Assembly (NCBI GenBank): GCA_949825025.1
Contig: OX463786.1
Span: 22,325,223-22,389,222, forward strand
Source of the DNA: Siphlonurus alternatus
Taxonomy: Eukaryota > Arthropoda > Insecta > Ephemeroptera > Siphlonuridae
Direction of reading: 5' to 3'
Length of the DNA stretch: 64,000 bases
Under the pieces are notes generated by a model. The model was not told where the DNA came from. It did not search any database and was given only the letters and a program-made list of their open reading frames with translations. The translations under genes and the position numbers were made by a program. Positions 30,946 through 41,900 of the stretch are shown here, one piece after another. Within the stretch, counting starts at the first letter, position 1, and the number at the start of each line of letters is the position of its first letter.

Positions 30946-33900
30946 GTGAGGTGCAAGGTGCTGAGCAAGCTGATGGTCTCCTCTTAGATTTCAAATATAA
31001 GGGGAGGAACTACAAATTTCTTGTAGACACAGCTGCTCAAATTACTGTAATGTGGAAAAATACTTGCGGTACCAAGAATCTGACATCGAAAAAATACGAT
31101 GTTCAAGGCTTAGGGGGTAACAAAGTTCAATGTTATGGCTACTCAGATCTTCCTATAAAAATAAATAATAAGAAATATGTAATTGAAACTCACGTAGTGG
31201 ATAATTTCCACAAGCTTTACGATGGAATACTAGGCTTAGACATGATGGTGAAAAATCAGGCTATTATAGACGTGGGGGGCAGACAGATAGAGATAGGGGG
31301 CATCAAAACTCCGCTCATCCTCTGCTCTCACGAGGTACAGAAACGTGTGAATGCAATCAATAAGGGAACGCCCGGGCCCTCTGATGCTGATAGACTCATA
31401 CAATCTACTTTACGTCTTCGACAACCTGAGACAGTCCCGCCAGGGACCGCCAAAACAATCCTTATGCAGATTCCCAAATCGTTAGCTCCCAGTGACTTGT
31501 ACTTAGTTGAGCCAATAGAAGTAAATAATGCTTTAGACGAGCAAAGATGTTATGTAGCTCGGAGCATAGGCCATGTAATAATGAAAAATGAGGTACAGTA
31601 CATACCAGTCACACTTGCCAATATGAGCAATATGAAAGTACAGCTATACAAGGGGACGCCCATCGCTCTGATTAGCACAACGAGCGACGCTGTTATTCGT
31701 GAGACATCTGAGATTAATTTAAATGATAATGCCACACCCCAAAACTCGCTTCATAGCAAAAATATTAATGTAACGCAAACCGCACATGACGTCAGCAGGA
31801 CAGCTGATTCACGTCCTCCCACAGTAAGTAGCAAAGATTTTCAGCTCAATGAGGAGATCTTATCAACAAAGCTCAGCCACCTTACGAGTGAACAAGCAAC
31901 AGAAATGAGGAAATTATTACAGGAATTTAAAACTCTTTTCAGTGAGGAACACAAGCCAACTGCTCCTAACATTGTCCAACATAGGATAGATACTTATGAT
32001 GAAATTCCAGTTAGGAGGAAGGGCTACAGAACACCACAAGGCTTACAAGCTCACTTAGATAACACTATCGAGGATCACCTGCAGCGAAAAATCATTTCGC
32101 CTAGTTTCAGTGCTTTCGGTGCAGGTATAGTGTTAGTTCAAAAAAAAGCCACAGATGGCTCTGCTAACATAACGTATAGGTTTTGCGTGGACTGGCGTGG
32201 TTTGAATAAAAAAACAGTCCCCGAAACATACCCCCTACCGAATATTCAATTTACAGTGGATAATTTGGGTAAAAGTTGCTTTTTCACTCTATTAGATCTA
32301 CGTGATGCATTCCATCAGATCCCCATAGCACCAGAACATAGACACAAAACAGCCTTTGTAGTAGATTCAGGAAAATACGCAGGAAGTTATGAATATAATT
32401 ACATGGGCATGGGCCTCAGGAACGCTTCCACGACCTTCCAGCGGTTTATGGACGGTCTGCTGTTTGGACTCAAACCCACACAGGTCTGCGTTTTCTTAGA
32501 CGACATTTTAATACACGGGGCCTCATTTGAACAGCTGATGGAGAGACAGAGAGAAGTATTTACCAGGCTAAAAAATGCAAATTTAACATGTAAGTTACAA
32601 AAATGCTCATTTGCCACACAAAAAACGAAGTATTTAGGCCATACAATAAGCAGTCAGGGCGTAGAGCCTGATGAAGCTCTCATAGCTAAAATAAAAAATT
32701 TTCCCACCCCTACAAACGTCAAAGAACTGCAATCAATATTAGGAATAATTAATTACTACAGGAGGTGGATTGAGGGACATTCCAGGATAGCCAAACCACT
32801 TACAGATTTGCTAAAGACAAAAGGCCCAAAAGTAAAATTTGAATTTACAGAAGAATGCCAAAAAGCCCTAGATACACTGAAAGAAAAGCTCATCACAGCA
32901 CCCATATTAATGTACCCTGATTTCAGTAAGCGAATGACGCTGGCATGTGACGCGAGCGCATATGCTATAGGCTCCGTATTAAGTTTCACGGACGACGAGG
33001 GTAGAGAAAGGGTGATTGGGTATGCATCCCGCAAATTAAACCCCCGAGAGCAGCGGATGAGCACAACAGAAAGGGAGTTCTTGTCTATAGTATGGAGCTG
33101 TCATCACTTTAGGTATTATTTACAGTACCAAGAAGACTTCCTCCTACTCACTGACCACGCAGCGCTTCAATATATATATAATATGCGCGATCCGTGCGCT
33201 AGAATTATGCGCTGGATTCTCCGATTACAGGACTATAGGTTCGAAATAAAGCACCGACCTGGGTACCTCCACGGAAATGCCGATGGTTGTTCAAGATTAA
33301 TAAATGTAATAAACACATTTACCCCAGGTGAATTGCAGCGCAGGCAGGAGGAAGATTTGAAATGTAGAGAACTAAGTACACAGGAAAATTTTGTTACTGA
33401 AAATGGAATTTTATATAAAAAAACACCTTTGGGGAACAGAATAGTTTTACCTCAGTCACTCATAGAGACAGTATTACAGCAAAACCATGATTCAATATTG
33501 TCAGGTCATATAGGAAAAAATGCAATGAATAGGAAAATAGCAGCAGAATATTGGTGGAAAGGCAGGAAAAAACATGTAGATTATTATGTCAGTACATGTA
33601 AGGCATGCGATAAGAGGAGAGAGACAGGAAAAATTAAAATGAAAATACATGAGCTACCTGAAACTACCTGCCCATGGGAAAGAATTGGCATTGATATTAC
33701 ACAATTGCCTAGTACCACTGAAAATCACAAATATATTTTAACAATTTTAGATCATTTTTCCCGCTATCTTATTATGGTACCCCTAAAAACCCAGACCACA
33801 GAGGAAATTGCAGCTGCTCTTGTAAAAAATTGCTTCTTACCATTTGGTGTTCCAAAAGCCATTATATCCGATAATGGACAGAATCTAGTCTCATTTCTTA

Positions 33901-34787
33901 TGCAAGACATATGTAAACTTATGCGCATTAAAAAACTCAAAATTTTGCCATATTCTAGTTTTCAAAATGGCCGTACTGAGAGAGTACACAAAACTATTAA
34001 AAAAATGTTGTCTTATTATGTAAACTTCCAGCAAAACAATTGGCACACATTGCTGCCTTACGTGCTTTCTGCATACAACTCGAAACCCCACACAAGCACT
34101 TGTCTTAGCCCGTATGAGATAGTATTTGGCACAAAAATGAACTCCGCATTTAGCGCAGTTAAAAACCCAGCAAAAATCCCAAAATTACATACTGTATATG
34201 CTCAGCAACTCGCTACAAAACTCAGAGATATATGGGACAATGTGAAGTTATCTAATCACGAGTCATTCATTCAGCAAGCGAAACAATGTAATAAAAAAGC
34301 ACATGAGCATAGCTTCAAAATTGGGGATTTTGTTTGGTTAAATAACCCGGTTATTGAACAGGGAAAAAGTAAGAAATTGAGGGCAAATAATAAAGGACCA
34401 TATCAGGTCACTAAAATTAATAAGCCATACTCAATTGAAATAGAGTTGCCAGATAAAAAAATCTCAGTGCACGCTAATCGGCTACGCCCTTGTAAACAAA
34501 ATCGGCAGGCAACAACCTCAGAAAAGTCTCTTTCTTTACAGCCCGCCCACCCAGCTAGCCGAGACAACAAGCGCGAGCAGCCTGCAAGCAGTGACTCGCA
34601 AGAGAGAGGAGAGAGAGTTCATCGACCCAGCACAGCTGTGACCGACTCCCAGCCGGCCGCGACCTTGCCCGCACAAGCATCCAGCAAGCCAGCCGCCCCC
34701 GCCCCACCCCCTCTCCGCGCGCCTACAGCCCGCGACAACCTGCGACAAACAACTGCGAGACGAGTGAAAGGTTTCTATAAACAATAA
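30885..34787 (+). CDS. pol: Pol polyprotein: protease, reverse transcriptase, RNase H, integrase
   Basis: Makes and integrates the element's DNA. The frame is open from 30807; there is no ATG near its start, and the feature begins at the first codon after the predicted slip. Residues are counted from the codon at 30951. Protease: VDTAAQ with Asp26, DTA instead of the common DTG/DSG, and ILGLDMM. Reverse transcriptase: Asp449 in LLDLRDAF and FLDD with Asp517-Asp518 in the palm. RNase H: Asp667 (CDAS), Glu near 707-709, Asp735 (TDHA). Integrase: zinc site H846-x6-H853-x29-C883-x2-C886; catalytic Asp915, Asp974 (SDNG), Glu1010, giving DDx35E; GPY at 1149-1151 in the C-terminal module. The last 90 residues are rich in Pro, Ala, Arg and Ser. 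All catalytic residues are present, and total length (about 1,300) is normal for Ty3/gypsy. No disruption seen. Confidence 0.93.
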   Translation, partial: KRPGGSANREAELPTRQIPVSEVQGAEQADGLLLDFKYKGRNYKFLVDTAAQITVMWKNTCGTKNLTSKKYDVQGLGGNKVQCYGYSDLPIKINNKKYVIETHVVDNFHKLYDGILGLDMMVKNQAIIDVGGRQIEIGGIKTPLILCSHEVQKRVNAINKGTPGPSDADRLIQSTLRLRQPETVPPGTAKTILMQIPKSLAPSDLYLVEPIEVNNALDEQRCYVARSIGHVIMKNEVQYIPVTLANMSNMKVQLYKGTPIALISTTSDAVIRETSEINLNDNATPQNSLHSKNINVTQTAHDVSRTADSRPPTVSSKDFQLNEEILSTKLSHLTSEQATEMRKLLQEFKTLFSEEHKPTAPNIVQHRIDTYDEIPVRRKGYRTPQGLQAHLDNTIEDHLQRKIISPSFSAFGAGIVLVQKKATDGSANITYRFCVDWRGLNKKTVPETYPLPNIQFTVDNLGKSCFFTLLDLRDAFHQIPIAPEHRHKTAFVVDSGKYAGSYEYNYMGMGLRNASTTFQRFMDGLLFGLKPTQVCVFLDDILIHGASFEQLMERQREVFTRLKNANLTCKLQKCSFATQKTKYLGHTISSQGVEPDEALIAKIKNFPTPTNVKELQSILGIINYYRRWIEGHSRIAKPLTDLLKTKGPKVKFEFTEECQKALDTLKEKLITAPILMYPDFSKRMTLACDASAYAIGSVLSFTDDEGRERVIGYASRKLNPREQRMSTTEREFLSIVWSCHHFRYYLQYQEDFLLLTDHAALQYIYNMRDPCARIMRWILRLQDYRFEIKHRPGYLHGNADGCSRLINVINTFTPGELQRRQEEDLKCRELSTQENFVTENGILYKKTPLGNRIVLPQSLIETVLQQNHDSILSGHIGKNAMNRKIAAEYWWKGRKKHVDYYVSTCKACDKRRETGKIKMKIHELPETTCPWERIGIDITQLPSTTENHKYILTILDHFSRYLIMVPLKTQTTEEIAAALVKNCFLPFGVPKAIISDNGQNLVSFLMQDICKLMRIKKLKILPYSSFQNGRTERVHKTIKKMLSYYVNFQQNNWHTLLPYVLSAYNSKPHTSTCLSPYEIVFGTKMNSAFSAVKNPAKIPKLHTVYAQQLATKLRDIWDNVKLSNHESFIQQAKQCNKKAHEHSFKIGDFVWLNNPVIEQGKSKKLRANNKGPYQVTKINKPYSIEIELPDKKISVHANRLRPCKQNRQATTSEKSLSLQPAHPASRDNKREQPASSDSQERGERVHRPSTAVTDSQPAATLPAQASSKPAAPAPPPLRAPTARDNLRQTTARRVKGFYKQ

Positions 34788-34878
34788 AAAGAGTTGGTGC
34801 ATATAAGACACTTTATTAATTTTTATTATTAAAAAATTATTTTCTTTTCATATTTAATTTTTTAATATATATTTCATA

Positions 34879-35271
34879 ATGGATAATAAAAATCAAATCG
34901 AGCTAAACACGTACTATCGTAAACTCATGCATTCAAATATTGATGAAAATGAAACTCTGATTAAATACAAAAACGGAATGAAATCACTTCTTAAATTCCT
35001 CCTTGAATCATCCCTCCTAGGCCAAGATGCCAACTGCAGCACTGATGAGTGTTACAGTAAACTCATGCATGTTAGTGCAAATGCAGAGGAGGAGAATCCC
35101 CTTCTCAATTTTAAACAGGGGATAAAATCAATGCTTGAATTTCTCCGTGACAATTACGAGCTCACAGAATGTTGGGAGTGCGAGATCAACAAGATCTCTT
35201 GCCCAGAAAATGAGTGCATGCAGAAATTGGCTCTGCGTTACAATCCACGTGTAAATGTTCCAATAATCTGA
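34879..35271 (+). CDS. ORF3, small protein of unknown function with internal repeat (130 aa)
   Basis: I do not recognise this protein. It begins at an ATG 92 nt after the pol stop and ends about 500 nt before the 3' LTR, where env would sit. It has no signal peptide, membrane segment or glycosylation-rich domain, so it is not an envelope. Residues 12-42 and 58-90 are two copies of one unit: YxKLMH then, after a short acidic stretch, G(M/I)KS(L/M)L(K/E)FL. A third partial unit begins at 113 (CMQKLAL). Cysteines are ordered: C53-x4-C58, C98-x2-C101, C108-x4-C113. It is rich in Lys, Glu and Asn and predicted helical. Expression would need a spliced or subgenomic RNA. It may be an accessory or captured gene. 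The frame is intact, which in a young element argues for function. Confidence 0.65.
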   Translation: MDNKNQIELNTYYRKLMHSNIDENETLIKYKNGMKSLLKFLLESSLLGQDANCSTDECYSKLMHVSANAEEENPLLNFKQGIKSMLEFLRDNYELTECWECEINKISCPENECMQKLALRYNPRVNVPII

Positions 35272-35766
35272 GGAATTATAGCAACAGTTAATCCATATGT
35301 GAGCATGTAATAAATAGAAATCTTAGTTTCAGACCATTATTGTCTTATAAATTTTATATTTTTTATTCATTTCTATATTAATTTTTCATAAAATGTCAAA
35401 TGAAGGCTATAATACATCAACAAAAATTTTCAAATCAAAATATGTTTATGCAATCCAAGAAATGCCTATGTTCATCTAATAATAGATGCAAAAAATGTTG
35501 ATCGTATTATAAGCAATAATTATAAAAAAATTTAAATTTTTTATCATAATATCTAATTTTATACAACTGTAAGCAATGTGACAAATAATATCTTTGAAAT
35601 AGCAATTATTCAATCAATATAATTTATACAATTATATCAATAAATAAAAAATAGAATAAATTTCAATTTTTAAATACAAGAAAAAAAAATCAAAGATATT
35701 ATTTTATAACTATGTCTGTAAACTAACCCTCACATTTATATAGACACGGGACGGTCTATTTTTTCT
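35272..35766 (+). other. Non-coding spacer before the 3' LTR
   Basis: AT-rich, no open frame. Part of the element between ORF3 and the polypurine tract. Confidence 0.6.
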
Positions 35767-35777
35767 GAAGGGGGACG
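35767..35777 (+). promoter_or_regulatory. Polypurine tract
   Basis: GAAGGGGGACG directly precedes the 3' LTR and follows a T-rich run (TATTTTTTCT), the usual primer for plus-strand DNA synthesis. Confidence 0.8.
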
Positions 35778-36240
35778 TGTAAGATGCTAGTTCTATGCTT
35801 GGTAGAACTTTGTCTCTCAGACAACATGAGTGCGAGTATCGCACAACCGGAGCATTCAAGTCTCCTATTACCGCCGTGCAGACGCCAGCCAGGCAGTGGA
35901 AAACTACTGGCAGCTAGCTGCATGTGGGAAATGCAACCTCAGCAGGGGGAGCGAGAAGAGCGAGCTGTGCCGCGCGCTCCCGCCTGCCCGCGAGAGAGGC
36001 ATTCGTGGTTGGGCAGTCTGAGCTGTAGCCTGCTCTCCACACAGCATCTTATACTAGAGCACAATAATATTCATAATTACTAATACACATTCTCATATTT
36101 TATAAAGGGGTTTACTTTATTATAATCTTGTGTTCATAAATAAAAACCATAAAACCCATACACGTACACCGAATTATTAATTGTAATAATTACTCCAGCA
36201 ACCCATCGAACATATAAAGTAATAGGAAGGGCCTATTACA
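35778..36240 (+). repeat. 3' LTR (463 bp)
   Basis: Same sequence as 28789-29251. AATAAA at 36139-36144 is the likely polyadenylation signal. It continues directly into TTTTCTTCC host DNA. Confidence 0.95.
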
Positions 36241-36244
36241 TTTT

Positions 36245-36945
36245 CTTCCATTTTAGTGATATGCTTTTAGATATATAATTATCATCATATTATAAAACTC
36301 CCCATAAGTCTAATAATTAATATTGTAAAAGATGATTGCATGTGGCCATACTTCACTTGTAAAAAATAAATATAAAAATATTATATATATTTATAAAAAA
36401 ATGTGTAACTACAATTATTACTTCAATTTTTTTTAAATTAATTTCTTTGTTAATAAGAATATCATGATAGTTTTATATACATATAAAATAAATATATAAT
36501 ATTCTTCATTATGTAAATAAGAAGCGCACAATAGCCTCCTCTAACACTCTGCGTTTACCTCCGTAAACATAACATAATGATAATGTAATGAGAAATTAAG
36601 TAAATTGAGAGAAATAAATAAAGCGTTAAACTTTACTTTGGTTCTTACAAGTCAATCATCGTTGAATTAATGATACGAAATTTTTAATTTGAATTATTTT
36701 TGAATATTGATGCAATTGACTCACAAATATAAGATTGTCTTTAATTACATTTTAAAGCTCGTTTTATTCCAATCAAGGACTAGGACAAGTATTTACAATT
36801 AGCATTTAACTTTCAGTAAAATGAAGTAATTAAAAATAATCAATTACTCTATTTATACTTCTGTTTAAAAAAACAACTAATTATTTTGCATAAATTTTAA
36901 TTATCATATTAAATACATTCACTCTTTTATTTTTTTCTAAAAAAT
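36245..36945. other. AT-rich stretch, no gene recognised
   Basis: No coding or repeat signal recognised. Confidence 0.4.
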
Positions 36946-37158
36946 TAATTCAAATTCAAATTTTTATTTCGATCATAGGCTGTACAGCATGGATCACGTC
37001 AATTATTACATTAAATATGTAACATACTTAATTCTAATTAAAATTAGCCTAAATTTAATAAATTTAAACACATATACCCAAACAACATTTAAAATATATA
37101 TGATATATAAAATTAATACAATAATTAAAATTGTGTCCTTTTAAACATCACATTAGCA

Positions 37159-37165
<7 letters not shown>
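36946..37165 (-). mobile_element. LINE 3' end (family N), antisense, second copy
   Basis: Nearly identical to 3821-4040: minus strand ends GACGTGATCCATGCTGTACA, then AATAAAAATTTGAATTTGAA. Its 5' side is replaced by an (AT)n array. Confidence 0.7.
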
Positions 37166-37242
<77 letters not shown>

Positions 37243-37243
37243 T
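37162..37243. repeat. (AT)n microsatellite
   Basis: About 80 bp of alternating AT with short interruptions (ATAATATATTTATATA). Confidence 0.9.
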
Positions 37244-37586
37244 GCATTCCAAATTTTTGAATGTAACTTAATAAATTTTTCATTGTGTATATTGTTTATA
37301 CCACCACACAGTATAGCATGACTATAAATAAACTATTGTCTTTAATTCCATATTAATCAAATACATTGTCGTTAGGATTAGAACTAATTCTAAATTAACG
37401 CATTTTTCATGTTAAAATATGATGAAAATATTATCAGTTTCATTTGAAATACATTTTCCAATATTTCTATCTATTAAAACGACAAATTATTTTTGCTAAT
37501 TAATTTTAATTTTCAAATTAAGTACTTTTAACTAATTAATTTTTTTTTTCTAAACACACAAATATAATTAAAATGAATTGACTCAC

Positions 37587-37850
37587 CTTTGTTAAAAAAC
37601 TATATGTATCCACAAATCAGCGTTGTTGAATGGAACACATTTTGACAACAATCACCGTTCACCAACAATGAGAGAGCAGTGAGGTAGCGATGCACCTGCC
37701 AGACCAACACTGAGAGAACACCGCGGAGAGAGGAGGCTCGGATGTAGGTCGTGGAACCTCCCTCCTCCAGGCGAACACTCTCTAAAATCATCGAGCCTTT
37801 CTTTGTGGCTCTTATCACCGGATTAATGTGTAGGCTTAATGGTGTTATTT
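37587..37850 (-). promoter_or_regulatory. Possible promoter plus untranslated first exon
   Basis: A GC-richer island. Minus-strand order: TTCGCCTGGAGGAGGGAGG, CTCCTCTCTCCGCGGTGTTC, an initiator-like TCTCAGTGTTGG, GTGCATCGCTACC, then a strong splice donor AAAG|GTGAGT (37586-37581). The longest minus-strand frame (72 codons, 37600-37818) stops before the donor and looks non-coding. GTGCATCGCT also occurs at 6091. No connected exon found. Confidence 0.28.
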
Positions 37851-39013
37851 CAGTTCTGCATTGTTTTTAACGATTACCCTTACTTTTTTACCACCAATTT
37901 AATGTTATATTATTAAAATTTATTACATATTATAATTAGTTGTAAAATTAGTAAATAAAAATTGAAGATAATTAAAAAATATGTTTAATTTGAGTTATTA
38001 AAAAAATATATATATTTTGTTGGATAATATTGTAATATTTTATTTAATATTTAATATATTTTCTTTTGTAAAAAAATATAATTGTATTTTTTTATTTATA
38101 AAAATATAGTCCCATGTTGTGCAAGATAAAGAGTTGCATAAAAAAAACAATTCTCTAAATCCTGGATTTTCTTGGTGCATTTTATGTTTTATAACATTGT
38201 GTTAGAATCGGAGAATTCTATTTTTGTATGTAAATTGAAATGTAATGACTTTAAGATTTCCTACCATATTAATTATCTTTTATCAATTAGCACTGCATGG
38301 AAATTGTATAGGTATTTGCACTAGTAAAAGTTTTATATTTTTTATAGCTTTGGCTTAAAATATTGGAGTAAAATTTTATAAGAATTGAATTGAACTTTTG
38401 ATAATTTTAACTAAAAATATGGATCAAATACCATACATTTTTTAAAACTCCCTATTTTTCAATATTTTCGGCATTATTATCTAAAATTGTATAAATAGAT
38501 TGAAATTATTTTTTAACCATGACAGAAAAGATAAATTGAAAATTAATTCAAAATTATCTGATTATAACTTAAAACTCTTCTTCACACGCTAAAAGTAAAA
38601 TTAATTGTGCGTGAAAAATTAATGGGATGTATAATTAAGTTTCTAATAATAAACTTAATTGACATTAATTAAGTCTTGATTAATTGCTCCCACGTGGTCA
38701 CTATGACTACACCGATGGACGTTACCCCCGATACAAAAACCTACAAGAACTATTAATATTATTAATATTATTGTACATAATCTGTTTAACTTAAATAAAA
38801 AAAATTGTATTTTAATTTATTTATCATAGTAATAAATATTTATAATATATAGATATATATTTGAGATGTAATTGTATGTATTTGTGTGCACTGTGATCAT
38901 TTTGTTTTTTGGCTTGTTTTTTTTTCTAATTGACATGATCTAAGTTCATCTATATAAAACCTAAACGATTGAATAAAATTTTTTAATGTTTGTGGGATGT
39001 GTAAACAGTCAAG
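37851..39013. other. AT-rich stretch, no gene recognised
   Basis: No supported feature. Confidence 0.45.
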
Positions 39014-39019
39014 TTAATT

Positions 39020-39212
39020 TTATATTTCTTCCGGAAGTAACCGGAAGTGTGAAATTTACAACTCTCCTGTTTGTAATTCAGTTTTGAAACTTTACAGAGT
39101 GGTTTGAACTAGAAGTACTGACCTATGTATGAAATTGTAACACTGAAATAAAAATAAAAAGACCGGAAACCTTACACTTCCGGCTACTTCCGGAAGGAAT
39201 GTCATGTAAATT
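39020..39212. repeat. Foldback with four ETS-type CCGGAAGT sites
   Basis: CTTCCGGAAGTAACCGGAAG with GTGTGAAATT at the left pairs with ACACTTCCGGCTACTTCCGG with AAGGAAT at the right. CCGGAAGT occurs at 39031 and 39041 and, inverted, at 39176 and 39186. No other copy in the window. Confidence 0.6.
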
Positions 39213-39236
39213 TGAATCAATTTATGGAGGTTAAAA

Positions 39237-39345
39237 TTGAAAAATTAAACTCATCCTTAACACGTCTAAACCTAATCTTATTACGTCAAAAACACATCCT
39301 ATTTCTTCCTCGCTCAACTGAATGGAAAACATTTCTCCATAAAAG
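39237..39345 (-). mobile_element. MITE-A fragment
   Basis: TTGAAAAATTAAACTCATCC, ACACGTCTAAACCTAATCTT, CTATTTCTTCCTCGCTCAAC, ending in AACATTTCTCCAT. Confidence 0.65.
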
Positions 39346-40639
39346 GAAAAACATAAAAATATTATGATGATTAACGAATTAGAAAATGCAGGAAGACTCC
39401 ACAGGTTTCTAATATTAGTCATTTTTAGGAGGACGACGCAGGATTTCTGTAAATTAGTGAATCATAATTATCAATAATAAATAACCGTAAATATTAATCA
39501 TAATTAACAATAATAAATAATCATAATACACCATTATAAATAATCATAATTAACCACATCATGTTTAATTAATTCATAATTTATAATTATTTATTGCTTT
39601 TTAATTACAAATTAATTAATTTCGACAGCTAATTCCCCGCTTAAGGCTTAACCTGAGAAATTTGGACGAAAAATTCGCTACAACAGATTTTCTTCAAATT
39701 AATTTGGTGGACTCACAACAATCGTCAAATTAGCTCTGAATTTTTTCGGAATTTTTTAACCGTTGGTTTAATTATAATTAATTTATTTAAATGAGAATTT
39801 TGTATCCTTCCAATGTTAAATTTGTTAATTAGCATTGCAAAAAAACTATACAACAGATTCTTTTACTTTTTTTTTTACTAAAACCTAATTTTTTAGACTA
39901 TTTTTCTGAATTGTTTTCATATATTTTGAACCGTGGCGATGATCGTTTCCTATATGTGATGAGAAATGTGGCAACGTTCTCAATGACTGTTGTCACCACC
40001 CCCTCCTAAAAAATTATTCGCATTCCAATGCAAACAGTGTTGTCACTATAGCCACGCCTCTTGACCTTGACAGACAAATTCTCAGGTTTTACCTTAAACA
40101 TCGAAAACAACAAGGCTAATCTTTTCTAATAGACCGCATGGGGGATAAAAAGATTAAGACCATCAATATTCAGAAAATTGATCGACTTTCTATAATTAAA
40201 GCATCTTATGGATTTATTTTAGTCCATTTTTACGTGGAAAATGCTTTATGGAAGTGATGTATGGTGCGCAATTAAAAATTTCACCAACTTAAAATATAAT
40301 TAAATTTCCATGGTGTATTTTTTTTTTTTTTCATTATTATTTGCATTGCAATGACTCCAAGCTGCCGGAATTATAACATAAGCCTGATAGTGCATGAAAA
40401 AGAGTTTCATATATTTAATTTGTTTAAATATAATTTATTATTTAACTGAACGTACAGTATCAAGTATAAATTAATTATTGATTATGCAAAATATTTCAAG
40501 TGCAGATAGTAAACAATTTCTACAATCGGAAATATATTTTATATTTTCTCTTTTTATAACGGCATCAATCTTTTCTTATTTATATTAATACATTATAATA
40601 ATATCATTTATATATAATAATATAATAATAAAATAAATG
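39346..40639. other. AT-rich stretch, no gene recognised
   Basis: No coding support. GCCACGCCTCTTGACC near 40051 is the only GC-rich spot. Confidence 0.4.
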
Positions 40640-40750
40640 TTTATTGAGCAAAAGAACATAATACACAGTGATACATTTTAATACATAATGCTCAATGGGT
40701 GACTCAAAAAGGGGATCCCATTCACTAAGTGTCAAGTCACCCAAAAATAA
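40640..40750 (-). repeat. Repeat O, probable LINE 3' end, antisense
   Basis: Minus strand: GACTTGACACTTAGTGAATG, GGATCCCC, TTTTGAGTCACCC, ending GCTCAATAAACATTTATT. Shares its first part with 27955-28020. Confidence 0.45.
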
Positions 40751-41420
40751 GGTAAAATTTATCAGACATTTTACACTCAATAAAATTAACTACTTTGTCA
40801 TAAATACAACAATATTTACAAATACGTTAATGATTTATTAACATAAAATCAAAGAATATGCTACAAATTATCAAGGTATAAATTTCTCGTCTCAACAGGC
40901 AGCTTATTATATATAATAAATTTTCTAAAAATGAAAACAATATAATTTTTTCTTAAATAACATATTTAAATACATTTTTTTATGTTTTTGAAGTAAAAAT
41001 TGAAGAAAATACAAATAAAAAACAATGTATTTAAAATAACTTAAATTATTATTTGACCGCATATGATATAAAAGTTAAAAAATATTTTAAAAACAGTTAT
41101 CTAATAAAATTAGAATTTTGACTAGAAAATTAAATGCATTATTATAAACCGTTTACTATGTACAACGTATAATTAACATTCTTCAATATTATACGGACCG
41201 GATCTCTAAGATATAAAACAATGCCTCGTAAAAACGATATTTTTCGAACTTACAGAAAAATGCAGCCTCAGGCTACATGTGACATGCATTTCGTAGCGGC
41301 CTTTTTCTTATTTTATATCTAATTTATTATATACGAGAAAGAGTCGAGGGAGTTTGTAGGAAGCAAGACTCCAGAATAATACATTTTAGTTTTTTTTTAT
41401 TAAATCTTATGCAGTATATA
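40751..41420. other. AT-rich stretch, nothing recognised
   Basis: No coding or repeat signal recognised. Confidence 0.4.
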
Positions 41421-41687
41421 CCCGAGCTTAAATAAATTTCATATTTTCTTCGCCATTAAACTCCCCTCTCGTCTTTTCTCCTCTTATTTTGCACCATTTT
41501 AGAGGAAAAAAGAGGTGAAACAGACGAGATTACGTCTTTTTTCCTCTTCTGGACCATAAAATGTTAGAAGTATTGTCTCCATTTCATCCTCACTTTGAGC
41601 GAAGAGGAAATAAGATGTGTTTTAGAGGTAAAAGATTAGGTTTAGACGTGTAAAGGACGAGTTGATGACGTAGTTTTTCAACTAAGG
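41421..41687 (+). mobile_element. MITE-A copy, full length
   Basis: CCCGAGCTTAAATAAATTTC to TTTTTCAACTAAGG, bordered by TA on both sides. Confidence 0.85.
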
Positions 41688-41763
41688 TAGTTCAGAATTT
41701 CCATAAGTTTGGACGTTTAATATAGTAATCTCTAACTTATAACATAAAACAATTTTCACAGTA

Positions 41764-41900
41764 ATGCTTAAGAAAAGGAAAGAAGAAGTAATCTTGTATT
41801 TTTCTCTTTTTTTTTCTAATAAAATGGTGCAAAAAAAAGGAGGGAATTAGACGAGAAGAGAGCTTAATAGTGAATAAAAGATGAAATTTATTTTAACTCG
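41764..41900 (-). mobile_element. MITE-A 5'-half fragment
   Basis: AATCTTGTATTTTTCTC, AAATGGTGCAAAAAAAAGG and GAAATTTATTTTAACTCG; it lies only 77 bp from the preceding full copy, in the opposite direction. Confidence 0.65.

Larger units (their letters stand above)
28789..36240 (+). mobile_element. Complete Ty3/gypsy-type LTR retrotransposon, 7.45 kb
   Basis: Order: 463-bp 5' LTR, primer binding site, leader, gag, frameshift signal, pol with protease-RT-RNase H-integrase, a third 130-codon frame, polypurine tract, 463-bp 3' LTR. RT before integrase places it in the Ty3/gypsy (Metaviridae) group rather than Copia; the GPY module in integrase agrees. TTTT precedes (28785-28788) and follows (36241-36244) the element, a possible 4-bp target duplication, though weak in AT-rich DNA. 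LTRs read identical and all frames are open, so this is a recent insertion that may still be active. I could not place it in a named lineage. Confidence 0.95.

Noticed and set aside
30951..30953. GTG as an independent start for pol
   Set aside because: Eukaryotic pol would not start at GTG; the frame is open from 30807 and an in-frame slippery site explains expression.
34879..35271. ORF3 as an envelope gene
   Set aside because: No signal peptide, fusion segment or membrane anchor, and at 130 residues it is far too short.
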